Below are positions 42,264-50,356 of a stretch of 64,000 bases of DNA, in pieces. Below the pieces are notes generated by a model. The model was not told the DNA's origin and searched no databases. It saw only the letters and a program-made list of their open reading frames with translations. The position numbers were made by a program, and so were the translations under genes. Every line of letters starts with the position of its first letter. The stretch's first letter is position 1. Location: positions 186,001 through 250,000 of the forward strand of contig NZ_CANLNS010000003.1 in assembly GCF_947492715.1 (NCBI RefSeq). Direction: 5' to 3'. This DNA is from an uncultured Psychroserpens sp. (lineage in GTDB: Bacteria; Bacteroidota; Bacteroidia; Flavobacteriales; Flavobacteriaceae).

Positions 42264-44657
42264 ATGAAGAATTTAATTATTACGCTTTGTGCTGCAATCA
42301 TCTTTTCAATGACAAGCCATGCGCAGATATTCGAACCCGTATCATGGGAAACGTCTATTGAGAAAATTTCAGATGATGAATACGATTTAATTGCCACTGC
42401 AACTATTGATTCTGGTTGGCATTTGTATTCTCAAAGTGTTCCTGAAGATGGCCCAATACCAACAACATTTAAGTATAAAACTAACGCTAATTTCGAATTA
42501 ATTGGTAAAACCATTGAAGAAGAAGGACACACCATTGACGATCCTGTATTTCAAATGATGATTAAATTTTTCGAGGATAAGGCCGAGTTTAGACAACGAA
42601 TTAAAGTGTTAAATGAAGAACTGTCTATCGTTGAAGGCGAGGTAGAATTCATGGTTTGTGATGACGAAAAATGTTTACCACCAGATTATGTTGATTTAAA
42701 TTTCACTATAAAAAAAAATGATGCTTCTAAAGAAGGGGTAAGCTTATCTCCATTTGGAGTTACCGATGACACATCGCAAATTCTTGAACCTGTAAAATGG
42801 TCGTCTTCTGTAGAAAAACTTTCAGACAACGAATATGTTTTAGTATCAAAAGCTACTATTAATCAGAACTGGCACCTTTACTCTCAGGTACCTCCGAAAG
42901 AAGCTGGTCCAATACCAACAACATTTGAATATGAAGTAGGAGAAGGTGTTGAGCTAATAGGTAAAACATCTGAAGACAAAGGGAAAACAGTAGAAGACAA
43001 AGTCTTTGGCATAAAAGTGAAATACTTTGAAAATGAAGCCGAGTTTAGACAAAAAATAAAAGTAGCCAATGCTGATATCAAAACAGTGAAAGCCGAAGTA
43101 GGGTTTATGGCCTGTGATGATAAACAATGCTTAACACCTACTTTTATAGATTTGGATTATGATTTAGCGAAAGCAGTAAAAGGTACAGATAAAGGAACCT
43201 CTGATGATGAAGGTGAAAATAGAGGATTATGGTCTATTTTTATAGTAGCATTTCTTTCGGGGTTCGTGGCATTATTGACGCCATGCGTATTTCCAATGAT
43301 ACCAATGACAGTAAGTTTCTTCATTAAACAAAGTCAATCTAAAGCCAAAGGCATTAGAAATGCTATTATTTATGGATTGTCAATTGTTGTTATTTATGTG
43401 TTACTAGGAACAATTATTACTGCAATTTTTGGAGCAGATGCACTAAATGCCTTGGCAACAAATGTTTGGTTTAACCTTATATTCTTTGCACTCTTGGTGG
43501 TATTTGCCATATCCTTTTTAGGTGCTTTTGAAATTGTATTGCCTAATTCTTGGGCGAATAAAGCAGATAAGCAAGCCGATAGAGGAGGACTCGTAGGGAT
43601 TTTCTTTATGGCATTGGCTTTGGCCATAGTGTCGTTTTCATGTACAGGTCCGATTGTAGGAACCATATTAGTTGAAGCCGCTTCAAAAGGAGGGATTGCT
43701 CCTGTAATAGGAATGTTAGGTTTTTCTTTAGCAATTGCACTACCATTTACCCTGTTCGCTGCGTTTCCAGGTTGGTTAAATTCACTTCCGAAATCGGGAG
43801 GATGGCTTAATACTGTAAAAGTGGTGTTAGGATTTTTAGAATTGGCCTTAGCATTCAAATTTTTATCACAAGCCGATTTGGTATTACAGTTACATTTATT
43901 AGAGAGAGAAGTATTTATTGCGATTTGGATTGCAATTTTTGGTACGTTGTCTTTATATCTTCTTGGTAAAATACAATTACCACACGATTCACCTTTAAAG
44001 CACATTTCCGTAGGAAGGTTACTATTAGGTTTATTGACGTTGTCGTTCACCATTTATATGATTCCTGGACTTTGGGGAGCACCATTAAATATAATTAGTG
44101 CGTTTCCTCCGCCTCTAGATTATAGCGAATCACCTTATGGTGTAGGAAATTCGAAAGGAGGAACAGGAACGACTTCTGCTGATCATTCAGATTTACCCGA
44201 CGGAGGGCATCTATTAGCTCCTCATGATATTTTGGCGTTTAATGATTATGATAAAGGCTTGGCATATGCAAAGGAAGTTGGAAAACCTATAATGATTGAT
44301 TTTACAGGTTGGGCCTGTGTAAATTGTCGAAAAATGGAACAGAATGTTTGGGTGAAACCTAATGTATTGTCTACGCTTAAAAATGATGTTGTACTGATTT
44401 CGTTGTATGTGGACGATAAACGAAAGTTGCCTGAAGGCGAGGTTACCGATTCTAAATTACGTCCTGGTAAGAAACTCAAATATATTGGCCAAAAATGGAG
44501 CGAATTACAAACCATTAAATATAAAACGAATACGCAACCCTTTTATGTGCTGATGAATCATAATGAAGAAAATCTGATAAAACCAGTTGGTTATACTCCA
44601 GATGCCGATGAATACTATGATTGGTTAACTAATGGTATAAAGAATTTTGAAGAATAA
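42264..44657 (+). CDS. dsbD: DsbD-type thiol:disulfide interchange protein with duplicated N-terminal domain
   Basis: 797 aa. Signal peptide (ending SHAQ) followed by two consecutive DsbD N-terminal immunoglobulin-like domains (about 22-150 and 172-300). Both have the paired blocks [27 protein letters not shown] and the redox motif CDDEKC or CDDKQC. The membrane domain (about 320-610) keeps its two Cys in [14 protein letters not shown] and [11 protein letters not shown]. The C-terminal thioredoxin domain has [13 protein letters not shown]. It should carry electrons from cytoplasmic thioredoxin to periplasmic substrates. The duplication gives two output domains where most DsbD have one. Confidence 0.95.
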   Translation: MKNLIITLCAAIIFSMTSHAQIFEPVSWETSIEKISDDEYDLIATATIDSGWHLYSQSVPEDGPIPTTFKYKTNANFELIGKTIEEEGHTIDDPVFQMMIKFFEDKAEFRQRIKVLNEELSIVEGEVEFMVCDDEKCLPPDYVDLNFTIKKNDASKEGVSLSPFGVTDDTSQILEPVKWSSSVEKLSDNEYVLVSKATINQNWHLYSQVPPKEAGPIPTTFEYEVGEGVELIGKTSEDKGKTVEDKVFGIKVKYFENEAEFRQKIKVANADIKTVKAEVGFMACDDKQCLTPTFIDLDYDLAKAVKGTDKGTSDDEGENRGLWSIFIVAFLSGFVALLTPCVFPMIPMTVSFFIKQSQSKAKGIRNAIIYGLSIVVIYVLLGTIITAIFGADALNALATNVWFNLIFFALLVVFAISFLGAFEIVLPNSWANKADKQADRGGLVGIFFMALALAIVSFSCTGPIVGTILVEAASKGGIAPVIGMLGFSLAIALPFTLFAAFPGWLNSLPKSGGWLNTVKVVLGFLELALAFKFLSQADLVLQLHLLEREVFIAIWIAIFGTLSLYLLGKIQLPHDSPLKHISVGRLLLGLLTLSFTIYMIPGLWGAPLNIISAFPPPLDYSESPYGVGNSKGGTGTTSADHSDLPDGGHLLAPHDILAFNDYDKGLAYAKEVGKPIMIDFTGWACVNCRKMEQNVWVKPNVLSTLKNDVVLISLYVDDKRKLPEGEVTDSKLRPGKKLKYIGQKWSELQTIKYKTNTQPFYVLMNHNEENLIKPVGYTPDADEYYDWLTNGIKNFEE

Positions 44658-44667
44658 GATAAGGGAC

Positions 44668-44937
44668 CTAATTGTACTTTATCTGGCAAGTTTTGCACGT
44701 ATAAGTGTCTCTGTCAATTGAAATTCCGGAAATGTTAGTTTCCACAATTTTATTGATGAAGTTGTTGTAAGTGTCATCGCGTTTTTCATTTTTACTGCCT
44801 TTCATGAAATCATAAAACTCGCCTTCCCATTGTTGTTTTCCCCAACAATTTGGACAAATACCTTCTGGAGCTGGTCCTGTACTTTCATTATTTCTTTTTT
44901 TATTGAAGTAGTTTTTGATGTTATCCACTAGTGACAT
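44668..44937 (-). CDS. Small zinc-ribbon-like protein
   Basis: 89 aa with two CxxC pairs, GICPNCWGKQQWEGEFYDF (near 27) and YTCKTCQIKYN (C-terminal), which should bind one Zn. The middle is helical and charged. Unknown function, 5 bp after the hydrolase gene on the same strand; a protein of the same layout is common in Flavobacteriia next to redox genes. Confidence 0.72.
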   Translation of the reverse strand: MSLVDNIKNYFNKKRNNESTGPAPEGICPNCWGKQQWEGEFYDFMKGSKNEKRDDTYNNFINKIVETNISGISIDRDTYTCKTCQIKYN

Positions 44938-44942
44938 AGGTC

Positions 44943-45794
44943 TTATTGTTTTTGAATAAATTGATGTGTTAATTTAATTATTTTTTCAGGTACTTCCTCT
45001 TGTATAAAGTGCTTCCCTTCAATAGAATGAACGTTTTCGTTTTTTATTTGGAGTGCATGTTTTATGGTGTCTTCTTGAGGTTCCCATTTTAAAAATTCGT
45101 CATGTTTCCCCCAAATCACAAGTGCAGGTTGCTTTAATGTTGGAAGTAAAGCGCTATAGTTTGGTAGGTTATGACAGGTTTTAGAGAAAAAATAATACAT
45201 GCCTTTAATTTTTCCTTTTAGCAACGGCGTTTTATAACCTTCAATGTCTGCTTTACTTAGATTATTGTGAAGCAAACCAGACTTAAATAACCCTTTCATT
45301 AGCATACCATTTGTAAGTCTATAGGAATACAGACTAATCATAAATTTGGTTACAAAATTATTTCCAAAGCGCATTGGAGGTGTAAATCCTGATTTTAATA
45401 TTATAGTATTTAATATAATAAGTTGTTTAATTGCTTGTGGTTGTATTTTTAAAAGCTCCCATGTCCATAACCCTCCAGCATCATGGAACATATGTGTCCA
45501 TTCGTCTATTTTCAAATGTTCCATGAGTTTCAAAAGGCGTTGAGCCTGATGCTTTTCATGATATTTATCGTAGCCTTTTGGCGAATCACTAGACCCAAAT
45601 CCAAACATGTCTGGTACAATAACCCGATATCCTTTTTTAACAAGTACGGGAAATATATGCCTGTATAACCATCCTGAAGTGGGCACACCATGAAGTAACA
45701 TGATTGGTTCTCCTTGTCCTTCATCAATGTAGGCGAGCTGACCTTCTGGTAATCTTAACGATTTCTGTTTGGTTTTAAATTCATTATAGGTCAT
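44943..45794 (-). CDS. Alpha/beta hydrolase of the haloalkane dehalogenase type
   Basis: 283 aa. Oxyanion HGVPTSGW (35-42), DMFGFGSSD (typical of dehalogenase/epoxide hydrolase), and the nucleophile elbow HDAGG where Asp105 replaces Ser. The catalytic base is likely His in EGKHFIQEE near the end. Asp as nucleophile means haloalkane dehalogenase or epoxide hydrolase-like chemistry rather than esterase. Actual substrate unknown. Confidence 0.85.
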   Translation of the reverse strand: MTYNEFKTKQKSLRLPEGQLAYIDEGQGEPIMLLHGVPTSGWLYRHIFPVLVKKGYRVIVPDMFGFGSSDSPKGYDKYHEKHQAQRLLKLMEHLKIDEWTHMFHDAGGLWTWELLKIQPQAIKQLIILNTIILKSGFTPPMRFGNNFVTKFMISLYSYRLTNGMLMKGLFKSGLLHNNLSKADIEGYKTPLLKGKIKGMYYFFSKTCHNLPNYSALLPTLKQPALVIWGKHDEFLKWEPQEDTIKHALQIKNENVHSIEGKHFIQEEVPEKIIKLTHQFIQKQ

Positions 45795-45812
45795 TATGGT
45801 TATCGTGTTGGT

Positions 45813-46076
45813 TTAGTCTTTTGACGTTAGTTTATTAAGCCATTTATCGAGTTCTCGTCGAGATGGATTTCGAAGTTTTTTTGAACCAATAGTAATTGTA
45901 GGAAAGTTAAGGTTTCCATTGAGATAAAGACCACGCAATGCTCTTGCGTGGTCTTCGTTGATTTCAACATCTAAAAACGTATATGGCAAATTTGTGTCAT
46001 TTAAAACACTAATATAGTATTGTGTTTTGTGGCAACGTTCTGCTCCATATAGTGTTATGGTTTGTGTTGTGTTCAT
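45813..46076 (-). CDS. Glutaredoxin-like protein with a single active-site Cys
   Basis: 87 aa with the glutaredoxin fold: TLYGAERCHKTQYYISVL, then FLDVEINEDHARAL and NFPTITIGSKKLRNPS. The CxxC site is CHKT, so it has only the N-terminal Cys, and the TVP cis-Pro motif is FPT. It is 3 bp from the redoxin gene upstream and 18 bp before the hydrolase, in a leftward redox operon. Confidence 0.82.
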   Translation of the reverse strand: MNTTQTITLYGAERCHKTQYYISVLNDTNLPYTFLDVEINEDHARALRGLYLNGNLNFPTITIGSKKLRNPSRRELDKWLNKLTSKD

Positions 46077-46079
46077 TTA

Positions 46080-46565
46080 TCAGAGACTTTTTAAAAATGT
46101 GATAGCCGCATCCACATTAAGGTGAAAGTCGGCAAACACAACATTATCGTGTTTGTCTATAAATATAAACCATGGTGTACCTCCCGTTTGATAATTAGTC
46201 ATAATGTTAGAACGTGAGTTACCATCATCACCTGCGTCATGACCAAAAGGAATGCTCAAGTTATATTGTTTTTGTGTCTCTATTATTTTATCGTAGGTAT
46301 TAGATTCAAAACCTTCAAAGACCGTTTGAATGGCTAAAAATGTAATATTAGTATGCTCAGACAATGCCTCGACCATTGTTTTTAAATCTGGAAGCCCTTT
46401 ACTATGGCAACCAGGACACCAACTTTGGAAACAATATAACACTTTAAATTGTCCTTTTAAATTTGACAAAGTAATCGGGTCAATCTTATTTCCTTTAGCA
46501 TCAATCCAATCTTTGACCTGAAACTCAGGTGCTTTAAATATGGTGTTTTCTGTTTGATTTGACAT
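46080..46565 (-). CDS. Cytoplasmic TlpA/ResA-like redoxin
   Basis: 161 aa without a signal peptide. VLYCFQSWCPGCHSKGLPDL is the thioredoxin site (CPGC) and TGGTPWFIFIDKHDNVVF the cis-Pro region. It is probably a thiol peroxidase or disulfide reductase in the cytoplasm. Upstream of the glutaredoxin-like gene. Confidence 0.86.
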   Translation of the reverse strand: MSNQTENTIFKAPEFQVKDWIDAKGNKIDPITLSNLKGQFKVLYCFQSWCPGCHSKGLPDLKTMVEALSEHTNITFLAIQTVFEGFESNTYDKIIETQKQYNLSIPFGHDAGDDGNSRSNIMTNYQTGGTPWFIFIDKHDNVVFADFHLNVDAAITFLKSL

Positions 46566-46670
46566 GTGATTATGTCCTTTCTTTTTTATGAATTAAAGAT
46601 TAAAATGAATACCATATCATGATCATCAAATAACGTTTGACAACCATGACATGGTACCTTAGTTTATGCA

Positions 46671-47222
46671 TTATGCAACATGTGTTTTTAACTTGTCGGC
46701 ATGCATCTTTCTAAGTTTCGCTAGTTTAGGTGTGATCACAAAACTACAATAACCTTGTGTTTGATTATTTGCATAATAGTTTTGATGCACAGCTTCAGCT
46801 TCAAAGAATTCACCAAGCGGACTTACTTCGGTCACGATTGGGTTGTCATAGTAAGTTGACATTTCATTTATAACGGTTTCTGCAATGGTTTTCTGTTCGT
46901 CATTATGATAAAAAATTACAGAACGATATTGTGTCCCAACATCAGCACCTTGACGATTTAATGTTGTTGGATCATGACTTGTCATAAAAATGATTAACAG
47001 GTCTTCAAGTGTAATTATTTCAGGGTCAAAAGTAACTTGAACCACTTCGGCATGACCAGTTAAACCAGAACACACTTCTCTATAGGTTGGTGTGCCAGGA
47101 ACTGTTCCACCACTGTATCCTGATATTACTTTTTCAACACCTTTTACTTGATTATAAACGGCTTCAATGCACCAAAAGCATCCTGCGCCAACAGTAAATT
47201 GTTCTAAAACTCTGTTTCTCAT
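46671..47222 (-). CDS. msrA: Peptide methionine-(S)-S-oxide reductase
   Basis: 183 aa. Catalytic GCFWC (Cys15) in VGAGCFWCIEAVYNQVKGV, GYSGG, GHAEVVQVTFDPE and YRSVIFYHNDEQ are conserved. It reduces the S form of oxidised methionine. No Cys near the C-terminus except CSFV, the probable resolving Cys. It shares one base with the msrB stop. Confidence 0.97.
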   Translation of the reverse strand: MRNRVLEQFTVGAGCFWCIEAVYNQVKGVEKVISGYSGGTVPGTPTYREVCSGLTGHAEVVQVTFDPEIITLEDLLIIFMTSHDPTTLNRQGADVGTQYRSVIFYHNDEQKTIAETVINEMSTYYDNPIVTEVSPLGEFFEAEAVHQNYYANNQTQGYCSFVITPKLAKLRKMHADKLKTHVA

Positions 47223-47683
47223 TATTTTGTCTCCTCTACTTTAGAATCTAATTGCATAGATTCTGAATTAATACAATAACGCAATCCACTTGGTTCTGGT
47301 CCATCAGGAAAAACATGTCCTAAATGGCCATCACAAGTATTGCACATCACTTCTACGCGAACCATACCAAAAGAATCATCTTTTTCATACTTAATCGCAT
47401 TAGGCTGGATAGGTTGGGTAAAACTAGGCCAACCGGAACCAGATTCGAATTTAATCGTTGAATCAAACAAAGGCGTGTTACAACAAATACAGTTGTATTG
47501 ACCTTCATCATAGATACTACATAGAGCACCACTATGAGGGCGTTCTGTACCTTTCTGACGTGTAATTCGAAATTGTTCTGGGGTTAATTGTTGACGCCAT
47601 TCGGCATCTGTTTTTTCTACTCTGCGATCTGGAATTGGGTTTCCATGTACAGCGAAGCTAATAACTTCTTTCCAAGTTAACAT
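47222..47683 (-). CDS. msrB: Peptide methionine-(R)-S-oxide reductase
   Basis: 153 aa. Zn-binding CICCNTPLF and CNTCDGHLGHVFPDGP pairs, FESGSGWPSFTQP, and catalytic Cys in RYCINSESM. Complements MsrA on the R epimer; both are one operon. Cytoplasmic, no signal peptide. Confidence 0.97.
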   Translation of the reverse strand: MLTWKEVISFAVHGNPIPDRRVEKTDAEWRQQLTPEQFRITRQKGTERPHSGALCSIYDEGQYNCICCNTPLFDSTIKFESGSGWPSFTQPIQPNAIKYEKDDSFGMVRVEVMCNTCDGHLGHVFPDGPEPSGLRYCINSESMQLDSKVEETK

Positions 47684-47922
47684 AACTATTTGTCCTTTCT
47701 GTTTTTAATTAATAAATATGGTATAATTAACTTACTTTAATAGTCGGAATTAAAACAGATTTCTTACAATGTAAAACCGTTTTATATTCTAATCAAATGA
47801 GACTAATAATGACTCATAAAGTTACAAGATAAATTATATAGTATGATCTATTTCTTATAGTAAACATCTATTCTTACAATTACCACGTATATAAAAATAA
47901 GACTATAATTTAAATCCTATTT

Positions 47923-50235
47923 ATGAAATTTACCTTAAAATCTGTGTGGCTCAAACGTTTTCTTAAAGCTGCAGTAGGAGGCTTTTCGTTAGTCTTATTA
48001 TTTTGGTTTTCTGTTTACATGGGTTTTTGGGGAAAATTACCTTCTAAAGAAGACATTAAAAGTCTTAAACAAGCCGAAGCTTCGTTGCTTTTAGATGCAA
48101 ACGACGAATTATTAGGTAAATATTTTGTTTTTGATAGGCAAATAGTAAAATATGATGACCTGCCTAAACATTTGGTAAATGCTCTTGTCGCTACGGAAGA
48201 TGCACGTTTCTATGAACACAATGGTGTAGATTATACGAGTTTAATCCGTGTGTTTTTCAAATCTATTTTGATGCAAAATAACTCATCTGGAGGTGGGAGT
48301 ACCATTAGCCAACAACTGGTTAAAAATATCTATAAGAGGGAAAAGCATGGTTGGTTTACGATGCCTGTAAATAAAGTCAGGGAAATGATTCTTGCAAAGC
48401 GTTTTGAAAGTATCTATTCTAAAAACGAAATCATAGCCATGTATTTAAATACTGTGCCTTTTAGTGAGAATGTTTTTGGTATAGAAAGCGCTTCTCAACG
48501 GTTTTTTAATAGTAAAACTAAAGATCTCAACTTGGCGCAATCAGCCACTTTAATCGGAACATTAAAAGCAACCCATAGTTTTAATCCTCGATTATTTCCA
48601 GAGCGAAGTCAGTTGCGACGAGATGTTGTGCTTCAGCAAATGGAGAAATATGGTTTTATTGATGAAGACTTAAAAGTAGCCACCAGCGATATCCCTTTGA
48701 CAACCAACTATAAAAAGTTTAATGCTAATAACGGTGTTGCCCCATATTTTCGTGAGAAAGTGCGATTAGAAGTTAAAAGTTTGTTGGACAGTGTAAATAC
48801 AAAGAATAAAACATCTTATGATCTCTATAAAGATGGTTTGAAAATTTACACGACACTCGATATTGATATGCAGCGTTATGCTGAGACAGCGATGCAAGAG
48901 CATATGAAATCGTTACAAGCACAATTTGAAAAGGCCTATGGCAAGAATGCGCCATGGATAAAAAATACAGCATTAATAAACAAGCGTATCAAAGGTCTGA
49001 AACTTTATAAATCATTGAAAAATAAAAAATGGAGTGATAAGGATATCATGGATAGCCTTAAGGTTCAAGGAACCTTTAATTTGTTTTCATGGAATAAAGA
49101 TGAGACCCTTAAAAAGGGATCTGTTATTGATAGCCTAAAACATACGATGAAATTTTTAAATACTGGTTTCGTTGCTGTTGATCCTAGTTCGGGAGCAATA
49201 AAAGCCTATGTTGGAGGTATAAATTTTGAGCATTTTAAGTTTGATCATGTGGCATCCTCGAAAAGACAAGTAGGGTCTACATTTAAACCTATAGTATATA
49301 CTACGGCTTTAGAAAGAGGAATTGAACCTTGTAGTTACTATTCGGTAAAAGAAGTGACATATACCAACCAAAAGGGTTGGACTCCAACAAATGGAGGTAA
49401 AGAAGAAGCAGATAGGCACCTCAATTACTCATTAGAGAAGGCTATGAGTGAATCTATTAATACCATTGCGGTAAAAGTGTTAGAGGATGTAGGCATAGAT
49501 TCTGTTATTGAACAAGCACAAAAAATGGGTATTTTATCAGAACTACCCAATGTACCTTCTTTGGCATTGGGTACGGCTCAGTTATCTATGTTAGAACTTA
49601 TAGGAGCTTATACAAGTTATGCCAACGATGGGCGAGTGTCTAAGCCATTTTATATTACCAAAATAACTGATAAGTCTGGAGAGGTAATTTATGAGCGCCC
49701 TAAAGCAGAACCTATGCCAGAAGCCTTTTCTAAGGAGACGAGGCAGACTATGATTGAAATGATGAAATCTACCATTAATTCTGGTACGGCAAATCGCATG
49801 CGTTCGCGTTATGGACTTAAAAATGACTTGGCAGGAAAAACCGGGACTACTCAGAACAATAAGGATGGTTGGTTTGTTGCTGTGAGCCCAAAACTTGTTA
49901 TGTTGTCGTGGGTTGGAAATGATGATCATCGTATTGGATTTAGTAATACATCTATTGGTCAAGGCGCTAATTCGGCATTGCCAACCACAGCCTTGTTTTT
50001 AAAGCTGATGAATCGAGATAAACGATTTAATTATATTACTCAGGCCACATTTGAAACGCCTTCAGAATCGGTAAAAGAGGCGCTCGCCTGTGATGAAGAA
50101 AAGCGAGATGGTTTTTTAAAACGTCTGTTCAAAAAAGATCGTAAAGAACGAGAGTTCGATATTGAAAGCGAGGATAGTAAGAAGAAAAAGAAGAAAGGCT
50201 TGTTTGGTTTTTTGAAGAAGAAGGACGAGGACTAA
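47923..50235 (+). CDS. Class A penicillin-binding protein (PBP1A type)
   Basis: 770 aa. A membrane anchor (about 15-32), a GT51 transglycosylase domain (ATEDARFYEHNGVD, GGSTISQQLVKNIY, KNEIIAMYLNTVPF) and a transpeptidase domain (SxxK in GSTFKP, SESINTIAVK as SxN, and KTGTT). A linker and a long Lys-rich C-terminal tail (KKKKKGLFGFLKKKDED-like) follow, the latter cytosolic-like in charge but exported. Polymerises and cross-links peptidoglycan. Stand-alone gene. Confidence 0.96.
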   Translation: MKFTLKSVWLKRFLKAAVGGFSLVLLFWFSVYMGFWGKLPSKEDIKSLKQAEASLLLDANDELLGKYFVFDRQIVKYDDLPKHLVNALVATEDARFYEHNGVDYTSLIRVFFKSILMQNNSSGGGSTISQQLVKNIYKREKHGWFTMPVNKVREMILAKRFESIYSKNEIIAMYLNTVPFSENVFGIESASQRFFNSKTKDLNLAQSATLIGTLKATHSFNPRLFPERSQLRRDVVLQQMEKYGFIDEDLKVATSDIPLTTNYKKFNANNGVAPYFREKVRLEVKSLLDSVNTKNKTSYDLYKDGLKIYTTLDIDMQRYAETAMQEHMKSLQAQFEKAYGKNAPWIKNTALINKRIKGLKLYKSLKNKKWSDKDIMDSLKVQGTFNLFSWNKDETLKKGSVIDSLKHTMKFLNTGFVAVDPSSGAIKAYVGGINFEHFKFDHVASSKRQVGSTFKPIVYTTALERGIEPCSYYSVKEVTYTNQKGWTPTNGGKEEADRHLNYSLEKAMSESINTIAVKVLEDVGIDSVIEQAQKMGILSELPNVPSLALGTAQLSMLELIGAYTSYANDGRVSKPFYITKITDKSGEVIYERPKAEPMPEAFSKETRQTMIEMMKSTINSGTANRMRSRYGLKNDLAGKTGTTQNNKDGWFVAVSPKLVMLSWVGNDDHRIGFSNTSIGQGANSALPTTALFLKLMNRDKRFNYITQATFETPSESVKEALACDEEKRDGFLKRLFKKDRKEREFDIESEDSKKKKKKGLFGFLKKKDED

Positions 50236-50263
50236 TTTTATCTATGAAGATTTATTCTAAAGA

Positions 50264-50295
50264 TTTGACTTACTAAATAAAAAAAAGTATATTTG
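50264..50295 (+). promoter_or_regulatory. Promoter of the GAF-kinase operon
   Basis: TTTG (50264-50267), 20 bp spacer, TATATTTG (50288-50295): good match to TTTG-N19/20-TAnnTTTG. The transcript would start near 50302 and contain an inverted repeat with arms AACCACG (from 50311) and CGTGGGTT (to 50341), directly before the TTG start codon at 50357. Confidence 0.7.
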
Positions 50296-50356
50296 GTTTC
50301 CTCCCTATAAGAACCACGACATTAGTTTATTACGTGGGTTTATATATTGTATATAC

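Noticed and set aside
43394-44053. 219-codon ORF antisense to dsbD
   Set aside because: Lies entirely within a well-supported gene, with no domain or start signal; a shadow of membrane-domain codons.
50311-50341. Inverted repeat before the GAF kinase as a riboswitch or terminator
   Set aside because: Arms are short and interrupted and no T run follows; noted only as a possible leader hairpin.
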